A stretch of 64,000 nucleotides of DNA from Armatimonadota bacterium (GCA_020846715.1 JADLDK010000001.1:62001-126000), one strand, 5' to 3'. Shown: positions 29,544-37,064, numbered from the stretch's first letter. Program-made: numbers and translations. The notes: generated from the sequence alone by a model not told the origin.

Positions 29544-32500
29544 ATGAAGAGTGCTCTTTATCTTCTGATGTTAGTAATGTGGCTCCATCCGTTCGCAGCG
29601 CTCTCTCAGACGGAGATCAGGCACGATAATGCGCAATGGAAACTGGTTTGGAGTGACGATTTTCAAAGGGACGAAGTTGGTCTGGAATGGAAGGCTGTGA
29701 ACGGAGAGATCAGCATTGAAAACGGACGCCTGCATCTCACCGGCAGCGGCGTCTTTGCGATAATTGACCGCGGATTCAAGCCCGACGTACGACTTGAGTT
29801 TGACGCGGAGGCTGACCCTCGCTATCCGCCGGTTGATCTGTCGGCGGGACTGGCGGCCAGTTCAGAGTACGGATACAGGTATCTGCTGGCGTTCGGCGGC
29901 CAGAATAACCGCGTGAATCAGATTGTGGGGCCCGGGTTCAGCGTGGTTGACCAGCATCCGAAGGTGCTGATCCGGCAGGGGGAAACCTACCACATTTCCG
30001 CCACCAAGGAGGGCCGGGAGCTCACCCTGAGGGTCAACGGGAAAGTTCTCGTTCACGCAACGGTGCGGGACCCACTGGGTGGACCCGGCTTTGACCGCGC
30101 CGGTATTGTGACCTGGGCTGGATTGTACGCAGACAACGTGCGCGTCTATGAACGGGTAACACCTGCAGCGGGAACGCCTGAATACCTCGAAAGCCTTCCA
30201 CGTCTCCCTATTAGCCGGGAAGGAAGAGAGCTGGCGCTGGACAGCCCCGGAGATGGCCCTGCCTGGGCTTCGGCGGCGATTGATAAGTTCAACAGGGGTC
30301 AGATAGCCGACGCGTTGCACGATTTCCAGGCCCATGCGGACACGCTGATCGGAATGGCCGGGTGGTCCTATGTGGCAGGCGACCTGCGTTTTCAGGAGAG
30401 CGACCGGACAGGTGAGTTAGCCGAAGTGGCGCGGGCCTGGCAGCGGCTGCTGAGCAAGAGTCCGGAAAACCCTGCGATATCCGCATTGGCCACAGCATCA
30501 GGATGGTTTGCGGACCTGAAAATGGCGCGCAGCGGCAAAATATCGGCGTCGCGACTTGTGGCTCTGGGTCGTGAGAACAATCCCTTCTACTACAAGGCCC
30601 TGCTGTACAAGGCCCGCTACCGCTACTGGGACGGAAAGGAGGGCGGTAACAACGAGGTGGTTGGTGAAGCTGTGGGCTGGATGCGTGATCTGAAGAAGCT
30701 GTGGCCAGAAAATGTGATCCTTCGGGAGTACACGGGCGAGACGATTCCGTGGGGAGAGGAGTTGAACGCAGATACGCAGCGTCATCCTGCATGGGCGGCT
30801 TATCTTCACGAAGCCTACGCGCGGCAGGTGCGGCTTATGGATGTCTGGTTCGAGAAGCGCCAGGCGCCGGATGGACAGCTTGGTGGTGGCTGGGGAGACG
30901 ATGTCGAGCTGATGCGCACCTGGATGCAAATCGCCGCAATCTCGACTGGAGCCACACAAGCCCAGGCCGGCATTGAGAAGCTTGCTGATGGCGTCTGGAA
31001 GTCTGTATTGAAGGATGGTTTTGACAAGGTGGGGGATGTGGAGCACTCGGCTGAGCCGTCTGCGGATACGCTGCCCACGATGCTTTTTCTGCGCTATGGG
31101 GACCCGCTCTGGGTGGAGCGCAACATGAGATCGTGCAAGACGATTATTGAGCGCTTTCTGGGTATTGACGCGAAAGGCTATCCGCGGTTCAAGTCCAGCG
31201 AGTATGGATGGAACGGGGTACACACCCAGCCGCAGGCCGGAGGTGATACCGGCTACAACGCGCGCACGATGAAGCACCTCATCTGGCAGGCATGGCAGGG
31301 TGATCCGGTGGCCAGAGACTGGTTCCTCCGATGGTGCAAGGGTTGGGCCGCAGCGACCAGCTCGAAAAGCGATACGAAGCTGCCCGGCCTGCCTCCTGAA
31401 AGCCTCTGGTATCCGTCCGGATCCATCTCTCCTCCCGGCGGATATCCGTGGTGGGACCAAAAACGCAACTACTACGGGCAGATGGGAACAATGATCCACG
31501 ACGCAATCCTGTGCGCCTATGCGCTAAGTGGAGACAGGACGTTTTTGAAGCCTTTTCAGCTTCTGATGGATGGGGCGACGCTCGGGCCGCTGCCTTCAGG
31601 AAATCCCGCGCCAGGAACGGTTGAGTACTGTAATCTGGCGATGGCGAGCATGGCCGATCCCAACAAGACAGCGCTGTATCGCTATCTCACGGGAGAGCGG
31701 GTCTATGACGAGTACACGCGACGCTTTGGTGATCCCGCTCAGATTTACCGGACCGACTACAATCTGGACCGCTATATGCGCAGCTTTCAACGAACTGCCG
31801 AGGCGAACAGAACCAACCTGGAGTTGCAGACAACCGAGGTTTTGTCCACTGACCGCGCAGCGCTGAATAATGCGCTCACGGTCTTTGGCGCCTACACCGG
31901 AGCAGTAGAGGGGCTGCGCGACGCGTCCACTCCAACTTTTGCCGTGACCTACGTCACACCCGACACCGGTTTTGCCGCTCTGGTGACCGAAAGCACACCC
32001 CAGCGCCTGCGCATACGGATGTACTCGTTCTGGAAGGAGACGAAGAAGATCGCTCTGCGTCCGTGGCTGCTGAAGCCCGGGACATACATCCTGATGACAG
32101 GCCGCGTCCTGGGCGGAGAGCACGCAGGACAACACCGGTACGCTTGGGGTCCGCGCCAGAAGATGAAAATTCTGCACCGGGCGCAGCCAGTTTACGTTGA
32201 GCTTCCCCCAGGCAAGGAGTACGAGATTGACCTTCGCCTCGATGAGGCCGCCACAATTCCAGTGAAGGCGCCGGATCTGGCTATCGCGACTCGTGATATT
32301 CAAGTTAGAGGACAAAAGCTATACATTACTGTGCACAACATTGGGAACGCACCGTCCTCTGCCTTCAGAGTCGCGCTGGAGCAGCAAAGCGGCGGGGCAT
32401 GGAAACAGCTTTCGTCGCATCCCGTGAAGGCGCTGGCAAGCCCGCGCAACCTGACCCTGAGCACGGTTGTCGTCAGCCTTCCCTTGCCCGAAGGTGCGAG

Positions 32501-32591
32501 CAGAAGTCATCTCCGCGTGCGGCTCGATCCGGATGACGCGGTATTTGAGCGCGACGAAGAGAACAACACGGCCGCGATTTCGGCTGGCTGA
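29544..32591 (+). CDS. Secreted (alpha/alpha)-toroid protein with LamG-like and CARDB domains
   Basis: The ATG at 29544 gives a signal peptide ending FAALSQ; TTAGG nearby is a weak ribosome site. Residues about 25-215 are a LamG/DUF1080-like beta-sandwich (WSDDFQRDEVGLEWKAVNG). Residues about 235-360 are helical and repeat-like. Residues about 405-790 look like an alpha/alpha toroid of the glycosidase/lyase class (GGGWGDDVELMRTWMQIA, EYGWNGVHTQPQAGGDTGYN). A beta region follows, and a CARDB domain ends the protein (about 905-1015; PDLAIATRDIQVRGQKLYITVHN). No catalytic residues can be assigned. It could bind or cleave an extracellular polysaccharide with the neighbouring lyase and glycosidases. 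Confidence 0.8.
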   Translation: MKSALYLLMLVMWLHPFAALSQTEIRHDNAQWKLVWSDDFQRDEVGLEWKAVNGEISIENGRLHLTGSGVFAIIDRGFKPDVRLEFDAEADPRYPPVDLSAGLAASSEYGYRYLLAFGGQNNRVNQIVGPGFSVVDQHPKVLIRQGETYHISATKEGRELTLRVNGKVLVHATVRDPLGGPGFDRAGIVTWAGLYADNVRVYERVTPAAGTPEYLESLPRLPISREGRELALDSPGDGPAWASAAIDKFNRGQIADALHDFQAHADTLIGMAGWSYVAGDLRFQESDRTGELAEVARAWQRLLSKSPENPAISALATASGWFADLKMARSGKISASRLVALGRENNPFYYKALLYKARYRYWDGKEGGNNEVVGEAVGWMRDLKKLWPENVILREYTGETIPWGEELNADTQRHPAWAAYLHEAYARQVRLMDVWFEKRQAPDGQLGGGWGDDVELMRTWMQIAAISTGATQAQAGIEKLADGVWKSVLKDGFDKVGDVEHSAEPSADTLPTMLFLRYGDPLWVERNMRSCKTIIERFLGIDAKGYPRFKSSEYGWNGVHTQPQAGGDTGYNARTMKHLIWQAWQGDPVARDWFLRWCKGWAAATSSKSDTKLPGLPPESLWYPSGSISPPGGYPWWDQKRNYYGQMGTMIHDAILCAYALSGDRTFLKPFQLLMDGATLGPLPSGNPAPGTVEYCNLAMASMADPNKTALYRYLTGERVYDEYTRRFGDPAQIYRTDYNLDRYMRSFQRTAEANRTNLELQTTEVLSTDRAALNNALTVFGAYTGAVEGLRDASTPTFAVTYVTPDTGFAALVTESTPQRLRIRMYSFWKETKKIALRPWLLKPGTYILMTGRVLGGEHAGQHRYAWGPRQKMKILHRAQPVYVELPPGKEYEIDLRLDEAATIPVKAPDLAIATRDIQVRGQKLYITVHNIGNAPSSAFRVALEQQSGGAWKQLSSHPVKALASPRNLTLSTVVVSLPLPEGASRSHLRVRLDPDDAVFERDEENNTAAISAG

Positions 32592-32742
32592 ACGGGCAGT
32601 GCTGCGCGGTCGAGAGATACTTTCTCCAGCCACTCGACCTCACCTCCTGCCCGCGCGATGGGCCTCCGGGTTGGGAAACATGGAGGGATGAAAACACATT
32701 CCAGATGGCGAAGGTCAAGAAAGTAGACAGGTGGGAGGGCGC
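32592..32742. other. Repeat-containing intergenic segment
   Basis: This gap holds a 60-bp segment (about 32625-32690) that resembles 37088-37147, including CTCACCTCCTGCCCG and a degenerate 30-bp palindrome at 32661-32690. No promoter is obvious. Confidence 0.5.
32661..32690. repeat. Palindromic repeat B, degenerate copy
   Basis: GGCCTCCGGGTTGGGAAACA then TGGAGGGATG, a copy of the CCTCCAGGTT-GGGA-AACCTGGAGG element with two stem mismatches. It lies just upstream of the gene starting at 32743. Confidence 0.65.
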
Positions 32743-33408
32743 ATGTCCCTCGACCCGTTCGTTCCAGCGAGCTCCAAAGCGAAAAGCAAAAACGTGGTCA
32801 ACACGAAACCTCTCTTGACAGCAATACTCTTCTGCCTGATTCTGCCCGGTGCTGTCGCCTGCGCACCGGGCCTGGACTGGTATGTGAAGGCATGGAAGAG
32901 CACGCCCTCGATGCAGGTGCAGGATGCCTACAAGTGGCTGTTTCAGGCGAATATGGGCGGCGAACACGCTGTATCCGACCCTGAGGGCGCGCGCGCCTGG
33001 CTGGACAGAGAGTGGAACGGCCTCCGCAAGCCCGATCCCGGCGAGAAGCTCATCGTCGCGCTCAGGCCCGACGGCCGACTCGTTCGCTTGAACCTGGCAG
33101 TGGCCAAAGCACAGGGGATTTCGGAGGAAGCCGTGCTGGCGGCGTTCCTCGCATCAGCAAACGAGTTCCGCGCAGATAAAACCGGCTTTATCAAGCAGTG
33201 GCAGCTTCTCGGAGAGCGACTGAAAAAGCGCCGGATAATGCAGATAACGTTCGAGGACTGGCAAGAGCTGGACACGCGAATGAAGAAGGCCGGGTATCCT
33301 GCAGTCAGCCACACCGAGGTTTACGCGAGAGCCTACCATCCCGCGTACCGTGTCATCCTCTCAAAGCATATCAAACGAGAATGGCGCCTGCGGCCGTCCT
33401 CGCCGTGA
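32743..33408 (+). CDS. Secreted protein of unknown function, 221 aa
   Basis: The ATG at 32743 lies four bases after GGGAGG; a GTG at 32731 is inside that site and is less likely. A basic N-terminus and hydrophobic core (TAILFCLILPGAVACA) form a signal peptide with a possible lipid-type cysteine (GAVAC). The mature part begins APGLDWYVKAWKSTPSMQVQD and includes YKWLFQANMGGEHAV, a motif I have seen in uncharacterised secreted proteins but cannot name. The remainder is mainly helical and basic. It is the last intact plus-strand gene before the decayed island and follows the toroid/CARDB gene by 151 bp. Confidence 0.7.
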   Translation: MSLDPFVPASSKAKSKNVVNTKPLLTAILFCLILPGAVACAPGLDWYVKAWKSTPSMQVQDAYKWLFQANMGGEHAVSDPEGARAWLDREWNGLRKPDPGEKLIVALRPDGRLVRLNLAVAKAQGISEEAVLAAFLASANEFRADKTGFIKQWQLLGERLKKRRIMQITFEDWQELDTRMKKAGYPAVSHTEVYARAYHPAYRVILSKHIKREWRLRPSSP

Positions 33409-33444
33409 CCGGTCTGCAAGCGCAGCCTTTCATCCGGCGCTCTT

Positions 33445-33511
33445 GATGCTGCGGGAATTTCGGTTTCCAGTCGTTCGTCACAACGGTGAGATTCACCATT
33501 CCCGCAGCATC
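33445..33511. repeat. REP family A, copy 1
   Basis: A 67-bp hairpin-forming element: GATGCTGCGGGAAT at its left end and ATTCCCGCAGCATC at its right, perfect 14-bp inverted ends, with a 39-bp interior containing CGGTTTCCAGTCG. It is like copies at 33550, 34761 and 35438. Confidence 0.85.
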
Positions 33512-33513
33512 TG

Positions 33514-33543
33514 AATGCTCTTCCACTCCACGGCGTCCCCCTC
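33514..33543 (+). repeat. Partial copy of mosaic repeat C
   Basis: AATGCTCTTCCA-CTC-CACGG and following CGTCCCCCTC match 36333-36362 at 28 of 30 positions. It is wedged between REP copies 1 and 2. Confidence 0.7.
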
Positions 33544-33549
33544 CTTTTT

Positions 33550-33616
33550 GATGCTGCGGGAATTTCGGTTTCCAGTCGCCCGACACGCTGGCGAGATTTG
33601 CCATTCCCGCAGCGTC
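33550..33616. repeat. REP family A, copy 2
   Basis: A second 67-bp element with GATGCTGCGGGAAT (33550-33563) and ATTCCCGCAGCGTC (33603-33616). It ends five bases from the last readable codon of the Rhs remnant, so it marks the point where that gene is cut. Confidence 0.85.
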
Positions 33617-33620
33617 TAAA

Positions 33621-33882
33621 TATCTCCTGCACTACGCTCTGCCCGTCGAGGATGCACTGCGTCATGACGCCACCCAAGGTGGCGGTTCTACGCAAGCCGT
33701 TTCTGCGAATCCCAGACGTTGGATCGCCCACTTCCGGAGAGCGTATCGCCGTTCAGGCCGTTCGCCAGCAACATGTCTGCCGCGTTATACGTATTGTACC
33801 TGTGGTCGCTGGCTGGCCGCCGATTGCCCGCCGGGTCATACCACTTGGCAACGTCAAGGTGGCTGCTGATCGTGAGCATCAT
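33621..33882 (-). pseudogene. Rhs/YD-repeat protein remnant, frameshifted and truncated
   Basis: On the minus strand, one frame (about 33882-33691) reads KWYDPAGNRR, YNTYNAADMLL and NGDTLSGSGRSNVWDSQKRLA, followed by a stop. This is the YD-repeat pattern of Rhs proteins. A second frame (about 33707-33621) continues with GLRRTATLGGV and ILDGQSVVQEI, the next conserved Rhs block. The join at SQK/GLRR implies a small out-of-frame internal deletion. The end coincides with REP copy 2. Rhs proteins are large secreted toxin-delivery or adhesin proteins; this piece cannot be functional. It overlaps the 3' end of the 33854-34261 gene. Confidence 0.75.
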
Positions 33883-34261
33883 AACCGTCGCCCTCCAAAA
33901 GCAGTCGCATAAGCTGTTCCTTGGCTGCTGGTGCGAGAGAGTAATACTGCATAGCATCGAACAGAACACTCACTGTGCGGCTATCACGAGAAGGTCGTAG
34001 CGTTTTCAGAATCCGAAGCGCTGAGTGAGAGGCCACCGGCTGTAGCGCATTGGTCCCGTAGACGACAAAGATCAGAAACATCAGCAGCGAAACCGCGGGT
34101 CGGCGTTCAATGAAGAATACCAGCAGGACAATCGGAAAGAAGAAGATAGCAACAAGTACGGAGCGCAAACGGAGTCGCCGAGAACAACTCAACTCGCGTT
34201 GCAGAGCGTCCAGCTTGGCGGCCTCGTCCTGGTCAATTGTCGCCGTCGTCACAGCCCCCAC
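33854..34261 (-). CDS. Small two-TM membrane protein, unknown function
   Basis: A 135-aa protein with a charged N-terminus (residues 1-35, predicted helical), two hydrophobic segments (about 36-52 and 58-75) and a cytosolic-like C-terminus with a repeat-helical feel (SALRILKTLRPSRDS, VLFDAMQYYSLAPAAKEQLM). It has protein-like composition, unlike neighbouring open frames. It sits in an island with broken Rhs genes, so it may be an immunity or accessory gene left behind, but that is inference from location only. A palindromic repeat B element lies 23 bp upstream of its start; no clear Shine-Dalgarno is seen. Confidence 0.65.
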   Translation of the reverse strand: MGAVTTATIDQDEAAKLDALQRELSCSRRLRLRSVLVAIFFFPIVLLVFFIERRPAVSLLMFLIFVVYGTNALQPVASHSALRILKTLRPSRDSRTVSVLFDAMQYYSLAPAAKEQLMRLLLEGDGYDAHDQQPP

Positions 34262-34283
34262 TCGTCCATAATGATTGCTACCT

Positions 34284-34313
34284 CATCCCTCCAGGTTTCC
34301 CAACCTGGAGGCC
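34284..34313. repeat. Palindromic repeat B, copy 2
   Basis: CATCCCTCCAGGTT-TCCC-AACCTGGAGG plus CC; a ten-base perfect stem and four-base loop. It lies upstream of the small membrane gene on the minus strand. Confidence 0.8.
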
Positions 34314-34481
34314 AAAGGTCGTAGTCATAGTCTCATCCCCCGCTAAGTGCGTCAAGGCTATCGTCGGTCTCCACCGTCTGCTGCCTGGCATACGCTCTGG
34401 CGCTTGACCACTCCCAATCAATGTCCGTCGCCGCAGAGCCGGACGCCGGCTCCTGAGCCTGACGGCTCTACCTGGGGTGCA

Positions 34482-34604
34482 CTACCGACTTTCAAGCGTA
34501 AGGCGGTAGGCAGGTACCATGATTGACGCCGCAATTGCCAGCATGGCAAGCAGCATAAGCCACAGCAGAATCTGGTCCCATAGCCGTTCATTTCTTCTCT
34601 TCAC
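34482..34604 (-). CDS. Small single-TM protein, 40 aa
   Basis: The GTG at 34604 lies six bases after GGGAGG, a strong ribosome site. The product begins VKRRNERLWDQ and continues with a hydrophobic helix (LLWLMLLAMLAIAASIMVP) and a short polar tail. The upstream in-frame ATG at 34685 adds 27 residues without a ribosome site. The basic-then-hydrophobic layout suggests a single-pass inner-membrane peptide. It lies between the RAYT gene and the two-TM protein on the same strand. Function unknown. Confidence 0.5.
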   Translation of the reverse strand: MKRRNERLWDQILLWLMLLAMLAIAASIMVPAYRLTLESR

Positions 34605-34720
34605 CTTCGGCCTCCCTCGTATTAAAGCGCCGGCAGTCAATACTTTGAAAACGCACACTGTGTCGCATCCGTCCGGGAGGTCCAAGGTTGGGAGCCACTC
34701 CGAGCAGGCGCTGGTGAAAT

Positions 34721-34754
34721 AGTAGCAGCCTGCGCCAGTGTCAATGCTCTTCCA
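34721..34754 (+). repeat. Mosaic repeat C, copy 1
   Basis: A 34-bp segment starting AGTAGCAGCCTGCGCCAGTG, identical to 36311-36344. It directly abuts REP copy 3. Confidence 0.85.
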
Positions 34755-34760
34755 CTTTTT

Positions 34761-34823
34761 GATGCTGCGGGAATGACAGACTTCTCATGCCCCTCGTCCT
34801 CCACTGGCCTCAATTCCCGCAGC
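34761..34823. repeat. REP family A, copy 3
   Basis: GATGCTGCGGGAAT (34761-34774) and ATTCCCGCAGC (34813-34823) bracket 38 bp. It overlaps the C-terminal codons and stop of the RAYT gene, so the transposase's last residues are coded by the repeat. Confidence 0.8.
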
Positions 34824-35393
34824 CACCTGCGACGCCGCGAGGGTCACCGGTTCGTCGAAGCCCAGAGCAGGCGTGATCTCCAGCACCGGCTCACCGCCGT
34901 AGTAGTTTGCCCAACTCGACCACGCCCACTGGCCCGGCGCCACCACCAGCCCGCGCTTCACCGGGTTGTTGTGCATGTACTCGAGCTTCCCCAGCACATC
35001 TTCGGCCCGCGACAGCGCCACGCAGCGCGCCCGCTCCTTCCAGACCCGACCCAGACTGTGTATGTGCTCCACCAGCGCTGCCGCAGCCGGGTCACCACCC
35101 CGTGCCGCGGCGACATATACTTCCCGCAGATGACGTGCCGAACGCTGCAGGCTGTACTGGATGAATTGTTCGACAGGCTTCGCCTTCCCTCGCACAAGGA
35201 CATGAATGTGCTCCGGCATGATCACGAAGCCCTCGATCAGGACACCATACCTGCCCCGGCAGTGGCTCCACGATCGCAGAACCGTCTGCCGCCCGGTATC
35301 GGACGCCAGAAGCGGCGCGAAGCCGGCGACGCTCGCTGTTACGAAGTGGGAGCACCCGTCGATGTAGCTGTTCCGGTAGCGCTGGTTGCTCAC
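34785..35393 (-). CDS. REP-associated tyrosine transposase (RAYT)
   Basis: A Y1-type single-strand transposase of about 202 aa. The HUH motif appears as MPEHIHVLV (His62, His64), preceded by IDGCSHFVTA, and the C-terminal family motif KLEYMHNNPVKRGLV is present. The candidate nucleophile Tyr lies in FIQYSLQRSARHL. RAYTs bind and cut REP hairpins. This gene is flanked by REP copies 3 and 4, as expected for a RAYT-REP unit. The GTG at 35393 (VSNQRYRNS) is preferred because upstream in-frame codons read through REP copy 4. No Shine-Dalgarno site is evident, so it may be weakly expressed. Confidence 0.88.
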   Translation of the reverse strand: MSNQRYRNSYIDGCSHFVTASVAGFAPLLASDTGRQTVLRSWSHCRGRYGVLIEGFVIMPEHIHVLVRGKAKPVEQFIQYSLQRSARHLREVYVAAARGGDPAAAALVEHIHSLGRVWKERARCVALSRAEDVLGKLEYMHNNPVKRGLVVAPGQWAWSSWANYYGGEPVLEITPALGFDEPVTLAASQVAAGIEASGGRGA

Positions 35394-35437
35394 GAGGCTA
35401 TGATACCACAGCCGCCGGCTGCACGGTGAGTCCGGAG

Positions 35438-35502
35438 TGGCTGCGGGAATTTCAGTTTCAGTCAGTCGACACGCTGGTGAGGTTTGCCATTCCCGCAGCA
35501 TC
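35438..35502. repeat. REP family A, copy 4
   Basis: TGGCTGCGGGAAT (35438-35450) and ATTCCCGCAGCATC (35489-35502) bracket 38 bp. It lies 45 bp upstream of the RAYT start. Interior words (TTCAGTTTCAGTCAG, CGACACGCTGGTGAGG) match copy 2. Confidence 0.85.
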
Positions 35503-35575
35503 TGAAAGCCTCCTCCGGTCCCGCTGGCTCCCAGCGGGTTACCAGGCGTACGTACCTAAGTCCGTCCCGTCGCCT

Positions 35576-35604
35576 CCTCCAGGTGAGGACACCTGGAGGG
35601 ATGG
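35576..35604. repeat. Palindromic repeat B, compensated copy
   Basis: CCTCCAGGTG-AGGA-CACCTGGAGG then GATG. The last stem pair is G-C where the other copies have T-A, so base pairing is kept by two changes. Confidence 0.8.
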
Positions 35605-35740
35605 AAATACAGACGATCCGTGCGTGTCCCTTCCGTTAATGGCGCATGCGCGATGGTCGAGCCCAGCCAGTCGAAGAAGTAGTACTGCCCTCCTCCGCTG
35701 GGGTAGGCTCTGGCTACCAACTCTCCATTTGGCTCCTTAG
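35604..35740 (-). pseudogene. Probable Rhs core fragment
   Basis: A minus-strand frame reads ELVARAYPSGGGQYYFFDWLGST and continues to TRTDRLYFHPSR, where palindromic repeat B begins. The YYFFDWLGS block resembles the conserved D-x-LGS block of Rhs proteins that follows the DGQxVV block seen at 33621-33882. No start codon with a ribosome site belongs to it. It begins right after the stop of the BamE-like lipoprotein gene. The similarity is short, so the assignment is tentative. Confidence 0.45.
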
Positions 35741-36096
35741 AATCGGTCGACGGCCCAATGAATGGCCGTAACCGTGCCCCGGTGGTCCAAGAAGACCAGT
35801 AAGACCCCATTGCCAAGGTCGCCTCCAAGGTGGTACTGCATAACCTCCCCGTCCAGCGTCTTGTCCGTCAGCGGAGAGATCGTACGCTTGAACGCGGCAA
35901 ACTCCTTCTCTGATTTGTAGCTACGCACGTACTGGCCACCGCCCAGCCTCATGATTCGGTCCACGTCTGAACGTGGGTGGCCGACAAGCGTCACGTAGTA
36001 TGGAATATCGCCGGACGGCGGGCGAGACCGTTGAGCGCAACCACAAACGGCTATGCCGGCGGTGAGCAAGACAAGAAAAACGCGTAAGATTCTCAT
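35737..36096 (-). CDS. Small lipoprotein, possibly BamE/SmpA-like
   Basis: A 119-aa protein starting MRILRVFLVLLTAGIAVCGC, a signal peptide with a lipobox-like cysteine at about residue 18 or 20. The mature part has GHPRSDVDRIMRLGGGQYV and VLLVFLDHRGTVTAIHWAV, an arrangement resembling the BamE/SmpA fold (helix pair, then a beta hairpin ending with a V-x-x-I strand). That comparison is by eye. The ATG is one base past the stop of the upstream Cys-rich peptide (TGA-C-ATG), so translation is probably coupled. Within a decayed Rhs island it could also be a former immunity protein. Confidence 0.6.
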   Translation of the reverse strand: MRILRVFLVLLTAGIAVCGCAQRSRPPSGDIPYYVTLVGHPRSDVDRIMRLGGGQYVRSYKSEKEFAAFKRTISPLTDKTLDGEVMQYHLGGDLGNGVLLVFLDHRGTVTAIHWAVDRF

Positions 36097-36097
36097 G

Positions 36098-36274
36098 TCA
36101 CCAGTGTCCAAAGACACAGCCGCACAGGCTCTTACAACAATTGTCACAGGATTGGAACACGTTGTATCCACACAGCGTGCCCAGAGCATTGTACTCCATG
36201 TTCTCCCCCATGTAAGGGTTGAACCATCCGGTTGGTCCCCCTGCTCTGCAGTCGAAAAGATCGAGTCTTTTCAT
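36098..36274 (-). CDS. Cysteine-rich 58-aa peptide
   Basis: The frame from the ATG at 36274 encodes MKRLDLFDC, then TGWFNPYMGENMEYNALGT, then a cluster of six Cys in 20 residues (LCGYNVFQSCDNCCKSLCGC), ending VFGHW. No signal peptide or known family is visible. The start codon lies inside a palindromic repeat B element. It ends one base before the lipoprotein start, suggesting coupling. It might be the C-terminal tip of a lost Rhs toxin, because the neighbouring fragments are Rhs, but there is no sequence proof. It could also be an unrelated small peptide. Confidence 0.45.
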   Translation of the reverse strand: MKRLDLFDCRAGGPTGWFNPYMGENMEYNALGTLCGYNVFQSCDNCCKSLCGCVFGHW

Positions 36275-36299
36275 CCATCCAGGGTTCCGAACCTGGAGG
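36272..36299. repeat. Palindromic repeat B, copy over the 58-aa peptide start
   Basis: CATCCATCCAGGGTTCCGAA then CCTGGAGG, an imperfect form of the B palindrome. Its minus-strand end supplies the GGATGGATG that forms the ATG of the peptide gene. Confidence 0.6.
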
Positions 36300-36310
36300 C
36301 AGTAAGACGC

Positions 36311-36344
36311 AGTAGCAGCCTGCGCCAGTGTCAATGCTCTTCCA
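36311..36344 (+). repeat. Mosaic repeat C, copy 2
   Basis: Identical over 34 bp to 34721-34754; its extension to 36362 matches 33514-33543. It leads directly into the inverted repeat D at 36363. Confidence 0.85.
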
Positions 36345-36362
36345 TTTCACGGCGTCCCCCTC

Positions 36363-36440
36363 ATTTCGGGATTTCCAGGTTGGAGCCGTAACTCCCCAGA
36401 GATGTGATGGTTCTCACGTCCAACCTTCAAATCCCGAAAT
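36363..36440. repeat. Inverted repeat D
   Basis: ATTTCGGGATTTCCAGGTTG (plus GA) at 36363-36384 pairs with 36419-36440 at 20 of 22 positions, across a 34-bp centre. The right arm with its flank (GTAGGTATTTCGG on the minus strand) recurs at 36971-37006. Confidence 0.75.
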
Positions 36441-36455
36441 ACCTACAGCCTCAGT

Positions 36456-36917
36456 TCACAGGCGAACGCTCTGCTGCTCAAGGCCGCTTAGCAGTACGGA
36501 AAGCGGCAGTTGCTCCACTACATCCCCCACCAGACAGGTACGAAAGCGGTGCTGGCGCTCGACCCGGTCCCGTATCGCTTCTTTGCAGCGAAAGATGTCG
36601 GAGTCTATTAAGCCTATGTACTTGATGGCAAAAGGGGACACGCAGTATAAGTCGGCCAGTCTATCTGTCGGCCTGAGGCAACCAGAGTGCACGTGAAGGT
36701 ATCTGCCGATCACGGCTAAGTTCGCCGCTACTGACAGCCCTGATGCGCCGGCGATGGCAAAAAGCTCCGCCAGTTCCCATTGGCTAAGAACACTACGGCC
36801 CTGCAGCAGCCGCATGCGCTCCAGGCGTGGCCGCCAAAGCTGGAAGTAGAAGATGGAGGACTGCAGCACAGCCGCCAACGCCAGCCCCGCGACGAGTGCC
36901 TCGCTGTTTTCACGCAT
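36456..36917 (-). CDS. Membrane protein of unknown function, about 153 aa
   Basis: From ATG 36917 the product begins MRENSEALVAGLALAAVLQS, a hydrophobic segment, followed by an amphipathic helical region (RPRLERMRLLQGRSVLSQWELAELF), a second hydrophobic stretch (AIAGASGLSVAANLAVIG) and a hydrophilic C-terminus with several Cys and Arg. Composition is protein-like. A GTG at 36932 is also possible. No Shine-Dalgarno site is clear. It lies in the Rhs/REP island, and its identity is unknown; an immunity-type or accessory role is conjecture. Confidence 0.5.
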   Translation of the reverse strand: MRENSEALVAGLALAAVLQSSIFYFQLWRPRLERMRLLQGRSVLSQWELAELFAIAGASGLSVAANLAVIGRYLHVHSGCLRPTDRLADLYCVSPFAIKYIGLIDSDIFRCKEAIRDRVERQHRFRTCLVGDVVEQLPLSVLLSGLEQQSVRL

Positions 36918-36970
36918 CGCGCTGACTACCACGTATAGGACCGATCCCAGCCACTACAACTGCCTGCACC

Positions 36971-37006
36971 GTAGGTATTTCGGAATGTGAGGGTTGGACA
37001 TTGAGA
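36971..37006. repeat. Repeat D, single arm
   Basis: GTAGGTATTTCGGAATGTGA then GGGTTGGACATTGAGA closely matches the right arm of repeat D (36419-36445, reverse complement), with four differences. No partner arm is adjacent. Confidence 0.65.
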
Positions 37007-37032
37007 CTTCCAGAACCCGGACAAGGCAGGGT

Positions 37033-37064
37033 CATCCCTCCAGGTTGGGAAACCTGGAGGGATG
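37033..37064. repeat. Palindromic repeat B, full copy
   Basis: A perfect 14-bp inverted repeat with loop GGGA: CATCCCTCCAGGTT-GGGA and its complement. This is the longest and cleanest copy of family B. Confidence 0.9.

Noticed and set aside
33333-33620. Continuation of the Rhs frame beyond 33620
   Set aside because: It reads through REP elements, whose sequence explains the apparent protein.
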